From assembly GCF_900113905.1 (NCBI RefSeq), contig NZ_FORC01000003.1:496001-560000 (forward strand): a stretch of 64,000 nt of DNA, read 5' to 3'. This stretch comes from Phytopseudomonas argentinensis (GTDB lineage Bacteria > Pseudomonadota > Gammaproteobacteria > Pseudomonadales > Pseudomonadaceae). Numbering within the stretch: position 1 is the first letter of the stretch; every line of letters starts with the position of its first letter. Positions 44,193 to 52,470 of the stretch are shown here, one piece after another. The position numbers and the translations under genes are program-made. Below the pieces are notes generated by a model, which saw only the letters and a program-made list of their open reading frames with translations, did not search any database and was not told the DNA's origin.

Positions 44193-46376
44193 ATGCGTCG
44201 TCTGTTCGTTCTGTTGTTCCTGCTGTTTCCCCTCCTGGGTATTGCGCAAGAGGCCCAGCCCAAGGTCGGCCTGGTGCTGTCCGGCGGCGCGGCGCGGGGG
44301 CTGGCCCATATCGGCGTGCTCAAGGCGCTGGAGGAGCAGGGTGTGCGCATCGATGCCATCGCCGGCACCAGCATGGGCGCGGTAATCGGCGGCTTGTACG
44401 CCTCGGGCTACAGCATCGCCGAGCTCGAGGAGGTGGCGCTGACCATGGATTGGCAGCAGGTGCTGTCCGACGATCCGCCGCGCACCGACGTGCCGTTTCG
44501 GCGCAAGCAGGATGACCGCGACTTTCTCATCAAACAGCGCCTGAGCTTTCGTGATGACGGCAGCCTCGGTCTGCCCCTGGGCGTGATCCAGGGCCAGAAC
44601 CTGGCGCTGCTGCTCGAGCGGCTGCTGGTGCGCAGCAGCGACGTGCGCGACTTCGACCGCCTGCCGATTCCCTTTCGCGCCGTGGCCACCGACATCGCCA
44701 ATGACCAGAAGGTGGTGTTTCGCAGCGGCCATCTGCCCCAGGTGATCCGCGCCAGCATGTCGATCCCGGCGGTGTTCGCGCCGGTGGAGCTGGACGGCCG
44801 CCTGCTGGTCGATGGCGGCATGGTCGACAACATCCCCGTGGACGTGGCGCGCGACATGGGCGTCGACCGGGTCATCGTCGTCGATATCGGTACGCCATTG
44901 AAACCGCGCAAGGAGCTGCTCACCGTGGTCGACGTACTCAACCAGTCGATCACCATGATGACCCGGCGCAATTCCGAGGAGCAACTGGCCACGCTGCGCG
45001 ACAGCGACGTGCTGGTGCAGCCGGACATGGCGAGATTCGCAGTCACCGATTTTGGCCGCGGCGAGGAAATGATCGAGGCGGGCTACCAGGCCGCCAAGGT
45101 GCTGCAGCCGCGCTTGAGCGAGCTGGTCCGACGCAGCGGCGGCAACCCGGCACTGACCCTGGCGCGCAGTGCCCAGCAGCGCGCCCCGGTGATCCACGCC
45201 ATCCAGGTGGACAACGACTCCAAGGTTGGCGACGAGGTGATCCGCAACTATATCCGCCAACCCATTGGCGAGCCGCTGGACATGGCCAAGCTGCAGCGCG
45301 ACATGGGCACCCTGTATGGCCTCGACTACTTCGAGCGGGTGCAGTATCGGATGGTCAGCCGCAACGATCGGAATACCCTGGTGATCGATGCCCGGGAAAA
45401 GCGCACCGGCACCGACTACCTGCGCATGGGGCTGAACCTCTCCGACGATTTCAACGGCGACAGCGTCTTCAACCTGGGGGCGAGCTTTCGCAAGAACGGC
45501 ATCAATCGCCTGGGTGCCGAGTGGCTGACACGGGTGCAACTGGGCGACCGCCAGGAGCTGTTCAGCGAGTTCTATCAGCCACTCGACGTCGGCTCGCGCT
45601 GGTTCGTGGCACCCAACCTGCGTGCCGAGGCCTGGAACCTCGAGTCCGTGCTGGACAACGACCCGATCGCCGAGTACCGGGTGCAGCGCTACGGCTACGG
45701 GTTCGATATCGGCCGGCAGATCGCCAACAACGGCGAGCTGCGTTTCGGCATCGGCCAGGCCTGGGGCGATGCCGAGGTGCGTATCGGCGAGCGCGATCAG
45801 CCGGAGTTCAGCTTTACCGAGGGCTACTACGAACTGCAGTACGCCTTCGACACCCTGGACAATGTCGACTTTCCCAACGAAGGTGAGGAGATCAGCCTGA
45901 ACCTGCGCCAGTATGACGCCAGCCTCGGTGCCGACGATCGCTATCGGCAGTGGCAGATCAAGCTCGACAAGGCGTTCAGCCAGGGGCCGCACAGCCTGGT
46001 GGTTGGTGCTCGCTACGGGCGCACCCTCGATGACGCCCAGGTGGTCACCTCCAGTTTCCAGCTCGGCGGTGCGCAGCAGCTCTCGGGCTTTCGCCAGGAC
46101 GCCCTGGCCGGCCAGAACGTCAGCCTTGGGCGCATGGTGTACTACCGGCGCATGACCCCGCGCTCGTTCCTGCCGCTGGACTTCCCGCTGTACTTTGGCG
46201 CTTCCCTGGAACGTGGCCGGGTGTGGAACAACGACAATGCCTTCGATAGCGGTTATATCAACGCCGCGAGCGTGTTCCTGGGTTACGAGACGCCGCTGGG
46301 GCCGCTGAACTTCAGCTATGGCCTGAATGACGAGAACGAGAAGGCCCTGTACCTGAACCTGGGCCACAGTTTCTGA
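44193..46376 (+). CDS. plpD: Patatin-like phospholipase, type Vd autotransporter PlpD
   Basis: 727-residue outer-membrane protein: signal peptide (1-18), a patatin-like phospholipase passenger (about 22-300), one POTRA domain (about 310-385) and a 16-strand Omp85-type barrel ending in Phe (LNLGHSF). Catalytic Ser60 is in GTSMG and Asp207 in DGGMVDN, the same numbering recalled for P. aeruginosa PlpD (PA3339), along with the oxyanion loop SGGAARG near 30-36. PlpD secretes its lipase passenger, which acts as a class A1 phospholipase. AGGGA stands about 8 nt before the ATG. It converges with the helicase gene. Confidence 0.93.
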   Translation: MRRLFVLLFLLFPLLGIAQEAQPKVGLVLSGGAARGLAHIGVLKALEEQGVRIDAIAGTSMGAVIGGLYASGYSIAELEEVALTMDWQQVLSDDPPRTDVPFRRKQDDRDFLIKQRLSFRDDGSLGLPLGVIQGQNLALLLERLLVRSSDVRDFDRLPIPFRAVATDIANDQKVVFRSGHLPQVIRASMSIPAVFAPVELDGRLLVDGGMVDNIPVDVARDMGVDRVIVVDIGTPLKPRKELLTVVDVLNQSITMMTRRNSEEQLATLRDSDVLVQPDMARFAVTDFGRGEEMIEAGYQAAKVLQPRLSELVRRSGGNPALTLARSAQQRAPVIHAIQVDNDSKVGDEVIRNYIRQPIGEPLDMAKLQRDMGTLYGLDYFERVQYRMVSRNDRNTLVIDAREKRTGTDYLRMGLNLSDDFNGDSVFNLGASFRKNGINRLGAEWLTRVQLGDRQELFSEFYQPLDVGSRWFVAPNLRAEAWNLESVLDNDPIAEYRVQRYGYGFDIGRQIANNGELRFGIGQAWGDAEVRIGERDQPEFSFTEGYYELQYAFDTLDNVDFPNEGEEISLNLRQYDASLGADDRYRQWQIKLDKAFSQGPHSLVVGARYGRTLDDAQVVTSSFQLGGAQQLSGFRQDALAGQNVSLGRMVYYRRMTPRSFLPLDFPLYFGASLERGRVWNNDNAFDSGYINAASVFLGYETPLGPLNFSYGLNDENEKALYLNLGHSF

Positions 46377-46406
46377 GATCTGCGGCGCCAACAGCTTTCG
46401 GCCAGA

Positions 46407-46433
46407 CTACAGGCGCTGCAGCAGCGCCTGTAG
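46407..46433. repeat. 12-bp inverted repeat at the plpD/helicase convergent end
   Basis: CTACAGGCGCTG (46407-46418) and CAGCGCCTGTAG (46422-46433) are perfect arms around CAG. They are the last codons and stop of the helicase gene, so the same hairpin forms in both convergent transcripts. There is no T-tract on either side, so it is not a canonical terminator, although it may mark the boundary. Confidence 0.5.
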
Positions 46434-49121
46434 CGCGCGGTCCGGCTCCTGGGCCCACAGGCCATAGCTCAAGGGCACCACCTCCAGGCCGGCGCGGGCC
46501 AGCACGCGGTAGCGCTCCAGTTCGAGAAAGCCCTCGCCGTCGCCCGGAAAGCCGATCAGGTCGATGGCCAGGCACTTGTCGCCGCGCTGGCAGAACAGGT
46601 CCAGCAGCAGGCCGGCCAGCGGATAGCGTGTCCAGGTGAGCACACCATGGGCCTCGAGCGCGGTGCACAGGGCACGTTCGAAGGCGTCCTGCTCGGGCTG
46701 CTGGTGGCGGGGCGTCGATGGTTCGGCAGCGCTTTCCAGGTAGCGGCGCAGCAGGTGGTCGGCGGGCAGCTGACGTTCGTCGCCGCTGAACAGCAGCACC
46801 TGGCGTTCCCGGGCACGGGTAATCGCCACGTTGAACATGTCCTGGCGGTTCAGGTACACCGCGGCCTGGCTGCTACTGGCGTCGAGGGCGAAGCTGATGA
46901 TCATCAGGTCGCGCTCCTCGCCCTGGAAGCCGTAGGGCGTATCCACCAGCACACGAAAATCGCGCAGACGTTGCAGGTCGAGGCCGGCGATGCGCTGGCG
47001 GATGGCCTCGACCTGATCGCGAAACGGTGACACCACGCCGATGCTCGGCTTGACCGGGCTGTCGGCGTAGCGCTCGATGTGCGCGTCGATCAGCTGCAGC
47101 ACATGCTCAAGCTCCACCTGGTTGACGCCATTGCCCGCCCGCTCGCCTGTCAGGCGTTGCAGCTGCAGGCTGTCGCAGTGCGTCAGGCCCGGGCGCTCCT
47201 TCATCACCCGCAGGCGGTTGTCGTAGAAACGCTGATTGCTGAAGCGGATCAGCGCCGGGCGGCTGCGAAAGTGTTCGTCGAGAAAGGTCAGCGCGCGCTG
47301 CTCCGGCAGGTGCAGGCCGACCAGATCCAGCACGCTGTTGTCGCGATAGCTCCAGCGCTCGCGCTCTTCGCCTGGCAGGCCGCTGCGCTGCAGCAACTGA
47401 CCCTCACGGTGGCGCGACAGGAACGACAGGTGGCGCAGCTGTCTGGCGTCACCGCTGATCACCGCGCGGCGGCAGCGCTGGAAGGCCGGCAGGGCCGAGG
47501 CGATATCGCACTGGGTGGCTTCGTCCATGACCATCACGTCGAACAGTCCGGGCTTGAGCGGCAGCAGGCGATGCAACTCATCCAGGGTCACCACCCAGAT
47601 CGGGAAGGCGGCCAGCAGCAGTTGCGGATTGATGTCCTCGAAAAGCGCCAGTTGCCGTTGCGACTGGCGCGCGCGAATCGCCTGGTTGTATTGCACGAAC
47701 AGCTGCCGGTTGCCGGCCAGCAAGCCACTCAGGCTGGCGGCACGGCGGGTATTGAGGTAGTCCCGGCTGAGCCGCTCACGGCGCTGCTGGCACTCGCGCA
47801 ACTCGTCGAGCAGCGCCCAGGGGCGCACGCTGTGGCGCACGCGGCGCCGGACCCAGGGCAGCAGCAGGTGACGTCGCCAGAAACCCAGGGTGCCGCGCTC
47901 GGCCCGCAGGATCAGCCGGCTCCAGCGCAGCGCCTGTTCACTGCGCCTGGCCAGCGCCTTGGCCTGGCTCTGCTCCTGTTCGATCAGCTGTTGCAACGCG
48001 CGCTGCAGCTGCAGCTCGGCATCCGCCGTGACGCTCGGCAGTTGACCCTGCAACAGGCTGGCCAGGCGGTCGCGCAGGGTTTGCTGCAGGCTGCCGCCGT
48101 CGCTCTCGAGCACGGCATCGTGCAGACCGAAATCCTCGCGCAGTTTCTGGCCGATGACCCGAACGGCCTGGGCGCTGCGGCTGACCAGCAATACCGATTC
48201 GCCGTGCAGGTAACGATCCAGCGCCAGGGCCGCCAGGGTGTAGCTCTTGCCGGTGCCGGGCGGGCCGGAAACCTGGCTCAGCGGATAGCGCGCGGCGTTG
48301 GCCAGCGCCTGGCTCTGGGCCTGGCTGAGCTGAGCCGGCAGGGCCTCGGGCGCGCTGGCGGCCTGGGGCGAGACCGGCTGGGGCTCGCCAAGCAGTTGGC
48401 ACAAGGGCGCCGACCAGTCACGGGTTTCCTGCAGTTGCTGCAGCTCATGGACGATGCCACGGCTACCACTGCCGCGGGGCACCAGGGCGACGAAGGCGGC
48501 AGCCCGCAGCGACAGGCTGCGGCGGCGCAGCGCCTGGTCCACGGCTTGCTGGTCTTCGAGCGCCGGGAAACCACTGGCAGTAAGTACGTCGGTCACCCGC
48601 GTGCGCCGGCTGATCCAGCCCAGCAGGTCACCGAGCCCATGGCTATCGATGGGCGCGTCGGCCAGGGGCAGGTCATCGAGCGAGGCGGTGTCGGCGTCGA
48701 CCAACAGCTGGCGCAGCAGGCGCCAGTTGGCCAGCGGTTGACTGGGGTCGATGGCCAGCAGGTGCGCATTGCCCTCGCTGCCGCTGTTCAGGGTGGCTTC
48801 GTAGTACACCAGCGGTGCACAGAACGCCGTGGCCGGGCCGTCACCGCCACTCAGTCGCCCACACACCGGCAGCACGCCATAGACCAGCTGCAGTTCACGT
48901 TGGTAGAGGCGCTGCTGGCGCTCCAGCTCGGCGCCAATGCCCGGTGCCAGCGCCAGCAGCGGCAGTGCGCCGCTGGCCAGCTCTTCGCGGCCGTCGAGCC
49001 AGGCCAGGCGCCCGGCTGCCAGGGTGGAGAGATTGTCGAGGTTCAGGTCGCGGCTGTCAGCCAGGTAGGCGCTGCGATAGAAGGCCAGCAAGCGGGCGAT
49101 CCGTGCGTCGTGTTCCTGCAT
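46407..49121 (-). CDS. UPF1/Dna2-like superfamily 1 helicase with C-terminal nuclease-like domain
   Basis: 904 residues. The N-terminal ~260 are uncharacterised. SF1B helicase motifs follow: I, GPPGTGKSYT (about 286); II, VMDEATQCD (about 527-535); III, AVISGDARQLRH; IV-V, VVSPFRDQVEAIRQRI and VDTPYGFQGEERD; VI, MFNVAITRARERQVLLFSGD. An insertion between I and II (about 370-490) is Arg-rich and may be a coiled coil. The last ~95 residues (FERALCTALEAHG..RYPLAGLLLDLF..CLAIDLIGF) resemble the Vsr/PD-(D/E)XK-like tails of such helicases, with degenerate active residues. DNA repair or RNA metabolism is possible; the role is not known. Confidence 0.75.
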   Translation of the reverse strand: MQEHDARIARLLAFYRSAYLADSRDLNLDNLSTLAAGRLAWLDGREELASGALPLLALAPGIGAELERQQRLYQRELQLVYGVLPVCGRLSGGDGPATAFCAPLVYYEATLNSGSEGNAHLLAIDPSQPLANWRLLRQLLVDADTASLDDLPLADAPIDSHGLGDLLGWISRRTRVTDVLTASGFPALEDQQAVDQALRRRSLSLRAAAFVALVPRGSGSRGIVHELQQLQETRDWSAPLCQLLGEPQPVSPQAASAPEALPAQLSQAQSQALANAARYPLSQVSGPPGTGKSYTLAALALDRYLHGESVLLVSRSAQAVRVIGQKLREDFGLHDAVLESDGGSLQQTLRDRLASLLQGQLPSVTADAELQLQRALQQLIEQEQSQAKALARRSEQALRWSRLILRAERGTLGFWRRHLLLPWVRRRVRHSVRPWALLDELRECQQRRERLSRDYLNTRRAASLSGLLAGNRQLFVQYNQAIRARQSQRQLALFEDINPQLLLAAFPIWVVTLDELHRLLPLKPGLFDVMVMDEATQCDIASALPAFQRCRRAVISGDARQLRHLSFLSRHREGQLLQRSGLPGEERERWSYRDNSVLDLVGLHLPEQRALTFLDEHFRSRPALIRFSNQRFYDNRLRVMKERPGLTHCDSLQLQRLTGERAGNGVNQVELEHVLQLIDAHIERYADSPVKPSIGVVSPFRDQVEAIRQRIAGLDLQRLRDFRVLVDTPYGFQGEERDLMIISFALDASSSQAAVYLNRQDMFNVAITRARERQVLLFSGDERQLPADHLLRRYLESAAEPSTPRHQQPEQDAFERALCTALEAHGVLTWTRYPLAGLLLDLFCQRGDKCLAIDLIGFPGDGEGFLELERYRVLARAGLEVVPLSYGLWAQEPDRALQALLQRL

Positions 49122-49230
49122 TATGGGTCCGTGGCGGCCTGGGTAAGGCGGCGACTCTACCGCTGCGCGTCATCGCTGTCACCGCGAAGTGCGGCGCCGA
49201 GTCAGCACTGGCGCAATGCAGAGACGCCGC

Positions 49231-49620
49231 TCAGCAGGTGACCACATGGGCAATCGGAAAGCGCTGATTGAGCACTTCGATCAGGCGTTCCTGATAGATC
49301 GGCTTGGGCAGGAAATCCGCTACCTGCAGGGGCAGCAGGCCGATCACGTCGTTCATGTCGGCATGCCCGGACATCACGATGATCGGCAGTGATGCGTGAA
49401 GAGGCGAGGCGCGCAGGTTTTGAATCAGGCGCAGGCCGCTCTCGTCCGGCATGCGCAGGTCGGTGATCAACAGTGCGATATCCGGCCAGGTGGCCAGGCA
49501 CGCCATCGCCGCCGCGACGTTGGTCGCGCAATGGCAGTGAAAGCCTTCGCCCTCGAGCAACTCACCGAGTTCTTCGAGGGCGTCGGCTTCGTCATCGACC
49601 AGCAGGATATGTTGGCGCAT
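49231..49620 (-). CDS. Stand-alone response-regulator receiver, downstream of flp
   Basis: 129-residue single receiver domain without an output domain: acidic pair near residues 9-11 (VDDEAD), phospho-acceptor Asp54 in ITDLRMPDES, Thr/Ser position MSGHAD near 84, and Lys106 in FLPKP. ATG 49620 gives a compact CheY-like protein; an in-frame start at 49668 overlaps the flp stop. It starts 44 nt after flp and reads the same way, so it is probably co-transcribed with the pilin. It may be a partner of the PprA-like kinase or a phosphate sink (inference). Confidence 0.82.
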   Translation of the reverse strand: MRQHILLVDDEADALEELGELLEGEGFHCHCATNVAAAMACLATWPDIALLITDLRMPDESGLRLIQNLRASPLHASLPIIVMSGHADMNDVIGLLPLQVADFLPKPIYQERLIEVLNQRFPIAHVVTC

Positions 49621-49664
49621 GAGTGAAGCACCCCTCAGTTGAACAGCCAAGGTGATTGCGACTA

Positions 49665-49865
49665 TCAAGGAGTCGCAACGGGCGGTGTTAGTGCGTCCTT
49701 TATATTCTCAAATACGGTACTGACCTGAGTGCCGACGTCACCCACCGCACCGACGATAACCACCGCAATCAGCGCAGCGATAATTGAGTATTCAATCGCC
49801 GAGGCTCCGTCTTCGCTGGCGAAGAACTGGCGAACTTTTTCGCGAAGGATAATGAACTTGAACAT
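49665..49865 (-). CDS. flp: Flp type IVb pilin
   Basis: 66-residue major pilin of the Tad pilus. It has a basic leader (MFKFIILREKVRQFFASEDG), the Flp motif ASAIEYSIIAALIAVVIVGAVG with the conserved Glu-Tyr pair, one hydrophobic helix, and a short extracellular tail with Pro. The FppA/TadV peptidase encoded at 59.4-59.8 kb should cleave after Gly20. AGAGGAAG lies 5 nt upstream. It reads divergently from rcpC; the repeat-rich 396-bp gap between them is the probable control region. Confidence 0.93.
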   Translation of the reverse strand: MFKFIILREKVRQFFASEDGASAIEYSIIAALIAVVIVGAVGDVGTQVSTVFENIKDALTPPVATP

Positions 49866-50261
49866 GGGTACTTCCTCTGTAGCCTGGGCAGGCAGGGACG
49901 CCTGTGTTGGGGACTTGAGGAGAAAGTTTGAAAGTCTGAAGGACCATTCGCAAACTTACCTTGGTATTACATCCAAGGTATTAGTCACAAGTATTACTTC
50001 TAATAAATTCAACGATTAAGGCACTATCATTTCATGCGCCAAAATAGCGGCGGGGAAAAAGCCAGTTTATCAGCGACGAACGGTACGTTCTATTTGGATG
50101 TGCAAACGCACACTAAGTTTCCCAATAAATAATTGTTAAACCAAACTGAATACGGGCCGATAGCCCAGGCAACTTTTCCACCGTGTTCGTCTGGTCGGTC
50201 AGCATGAATAGTGGTTGTCCCGAGTTATTGCCGTGGTAATGGCAACAAGGAGCGTGCTGTC
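49866..50261. promoter_or_regulatory. Divergent flp/rcpC control region with repeats
   Basis: A 396-bp AT-rich intergenic stretch. CCTTGG (49959-49964) and CCAAGG (49973-49978) are perfect inverted arms around 8 nt, and GTATTA(C/G) recurs at 49964-49970, 49978-49984 and 49991-49997 (periods 14 and 13). ATTAGTCAC at 49980-49988 also occurs just upstream of the PprB-like gene (59240-59248). No good sigma70 pair was seen, consistent with an activator. No gene is likely here. Confidence 0.5.
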
Positions 50262-51203
50262 ATGAATAGCCGATTGACGCTGGTGGTGGCCGGCGTGCTG
50301 CTGGTGGGCGCGGTGATCACCGGTTACTGGGGCATCAGCCTGAGTCGCCAGAGCGCGCAGCCTGCGCCGCTGCCTGCTGCGCCTGCCACGGCCGCGGTCG
50401 GTAGCCAGTTGCAGGCCCAGGTCGATGAGCAGCAGCGCGTCGACGTGGTGGTGTTGACCAGGGCGGTACAGCCTTTGGTGCCCATCAGCCGTGACGACCT
50501 TGCCGTGGAGCGCCTGCGTATCGCGCCGCCGGGCAGTTTCGCCAGCCCCGAGCAGGTGCTCGGGCGCACCCTGTGGCAGGCGATGCCGGCCGGTACCGTA
50601 TTGAACCATGAGGCTTTCGAAATGGCCGGCCCGCTGGCGCGGATGATTCGCCCCCATGAGCGTGCCCTGGCAGTGGCGGTCGATGAAGTGATTGGTGGTG
50701 GCGGCCACCTGAGCCCGGGTGACTACGTGGACGTGCTGCTCTTTCTGCGCCAGGGCGAAGGCAATGCCGCGCAGACCGCCCAGGTGGTGATTCCGGCGCT
50801 GCGCCTGTTGAGCGTGGGTGACACGCTGGGTATCACCAACGCAGGGGCACCTGCCCAGCTATCGGCCGATGCCGACGAGGAACGTCGACGCCGCCGCAAT
50901 GCTCCGAGCACCGCCGTGCTGGCGGTTCCCGAAACCCTGCTCACGCGGTTCATGCTGGCCTCCCAGGTGGGCAGCCTGCGCCTGGCGGTGCGCAGTGCGG
51001 ATGAAAAACGCCTGGCCGATTACTACGCTGGCAAAGAGCCGGGCGCCGATATCGGCGAAGCGCAGCGGCAATTGTTCCAGTTCGAGCAACTGGCACTGCG
51101 CGGTGCGGGCCCTGAGCCGCGTGCTCAATCCGAACCGGTAAGCCAAGCGCCGGCCGGCATACCGGTGTACCGCGGCAATGGCGCCACCCGGCAAACCCCC
51201 TGA
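50262..51203 (+). CDS. rcpC: Flp pilus assembly protein RcpC/CpaB
   Basis: 313-residue periplasmic component linked to the secretin. One N-terminal transmembrane helix (LTLVVAGVLLVGAVITGYWG, 5-24) precedes a beta-clip/SAF domain (about 60-130: VDVVVLTRAVQPLVPISRDDLAVERL, then GRTLWQAMPAGTVLNHEAF) and the RcpC-type domain with ALAVAVDEVIGGGGHLSPGDYVDVLLF. ATG 50262 has AAGGAG about 9 nt upstream; an in-frame start at 50211 lacks one. It leads the rcpC-rcpA-tadZ-tadA-tadB-tadC-tadD operon. Confidence 0.9.
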   Translation: MNSRLTLVVAGVLLVGAVITGYWGISLSRQSAQPAPLPAAPATAAVGSQLQAQVDEQQRVDVVVLTRAVQPLVPISRDDLAVERLRIAPPGSFASPEQVLGRTLWQAMPAGTVLNHEAFEMAGPLARMIRPHERALAVAVDEVIGGGGHLSPGDYVDVLLFLRQGEGNAAQTAQVVIPALRLLSVGDTLGITNAGAPAQLSADADEERRRRRNAPSTAVLAVPETLLTRFMLASQVGSLRLAVRSADEKRLADYYAGKEPGADIGEAQRQLFQFEQLALRGAGPEPRAQSEPVSQAPAGIPVYRGNGATRQTP

Positions 51204-51222
51204 TCGGCAAGGATGCAACGCG

Positions 51223-52461
51223 ATGAATGATGGTCTGTACATTTCCCGCCTGCTGACCAGCCTGGTGACGGTCGTGCTCTCGCTGCCAGGCGTGGCATTC
51301 GCCTCCTGCGCCGGCCTGGAGCCGGTGCCCGCGGTACTGCAGGTGAGCCAGGGCATGCAGCGCGAGCTGTGGTTCCCGGTGCCCATCACGCAGCTGGCCA
51401 TCGGTGACCCCGAGGTGGCGGACGTGAGCCTCAGCAGCAAGGACAGCTTCCTGCTGGTCGGCAAGCGTGGCGGCGCCACCAGCCTGATGGTGTGGACGGC
51501 CTGTGACCGCGAACCCCGGCAAAGCCAGGTACTGGTGCAGGGCGCGGCCACCGCCGCGGTCGCCGAGCCGGTGGTGCCGTTCGATCAAGAGACCCTGCCG
51601 AGCCAGGTGCAGACCGATATCCGTTTCGTCGAGGTGCGCCGCAGCAAGCTGCGTGAGGTGGGCATGCGTATCTTCGGCACCGGCTCCAACAACTTTCTGA
51701 TCGGCGCGCCCGGCACCGGGCCGGCGACAGTGCCGGTCGGCGGGGTCGGTGGCGTGGGATCTGGTGCGCCATTTCCGCTGGTGAGGGATGGTTTCAACAT
51801 TCTCTGGGGCGGTGGCAGCAGCAAGTTCCTGCTGGGGCTCGATGCCCTGGAAAACAGCGGCTTCGCCTATACCCTGGCGCAGCCCAGCCTGGTGGCGCTC
51901 AATGGTCAGAGCGCCAGTTTCCTGGCCGGCGGCGAGTTCCCGATTCCGGTACCCAGCAGTGGCAGTGATTCGCTGTCCATCGAATACAAGGAATTCGGTG
52001 TTCGTCTGACGCTCACCCCCACCGTGGTGGGCCGCAACCGCATCAGCCTGAAGGTGGCCCCGGAGGTCAGCGAACTCGACTTCACCGCCGGCATCACCAT
52101 TGCCGGCACCCAGGTGCCGGCGCTCAATGTGCGGCGTACCGACACCAGTGTGTCGCTGGCCGACGGCGAAAGTTTCGTGATCAGCGGGCTGCTGTCCACC
52201 AACAGTTCGTCGGCTGTGGACAAGTTGCCGTTTCTCGGTGATGTGCCGGTACTCGGCGCGTTCTTTCGGTCCTCTCGTATCGAACGTGAGGAGCGCGAGC
52301 TGCTGATGGTGGTCACGCCGCATCTGGTGCAGCCGCTGGCCGCCGATGCCCAGTTGCCGGACCTGCCGGGCGAGCAGTTGCGCCGTTACGACCCGGGCGT
52401 ATTTCGCCAGCTGTTTCTCGAGAACGGCGATGCTCATCGCGCCGACGGCCTGTCGCGCTAG
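51223..52461 (+). CDS. rcpA: Flp pilus secretin RcpA/CpaC
   Basis: 412-residue outer membrane secretin of the Tad pilus. It has a signal peptide (about 1-28, ending PGVAFAS), a BON/pilus-associated N-domain (VLQVSQGMQRELWFPVPITQLAIGDPEVADV, then VGKRGGATSLMVW) and the secretin domain (about 240-390): AQPSLVALNGQSASFLAGGEFPIPV, FGVRLTLTPTVVGRNRISLKVAPEVSELD, and VSLADGESFVISGLLS...DKLPFLGDVPVLGAFFRS. ATG 51223 follows AAGGA; an in-frame start at 51178 overlaps rcpC. Confidence 0.92.
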   Translation: MNDGLYISRLLTSLVTVVLSLPGVAFASCAGLEPVPAVLQVSQGMQRELWFPVPITQLAIGDPEVADVSLSSKDSFLLVGKRGGATSLMVWTACDREPRQSQVLVQGAATAAVAEPVVPFDQETLPSQVQTDIRFVEVRRSKLREVGMRIFGTGSNNFLIGAPGTGPATVPVGGVGGVGSGAPFPLVRDGFNILWGGGSSKFLLGLDALENSGFAYTLAQPSLVALNGQSASFLAGGEFPIPVPSSGSDSLSIEYKEFGVRLTLTPTVVGRNRISLKVAPEVSELDFTAGITIAGTQVPALNVRRTDTSVSLADGESFVISGLLSTNSSSAVDKLPFLGDVPVLGAFFRSSRIEREERELLMVVTPHLVQPLAADAQLPDLPGEQLRRYDPGVFRQLFLENGDAHRADGLSR

Positions 52462-52470
52462 GGAGTGGTG

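Noticed and set aside
44154..49241. Open frames of about 720-745 codons antisense to plpD and the helicase gene
   Set aside because: GC-rich third-position bias creates open antisense frames; the sense products have clear catalytic motifs, the antisense ones none.
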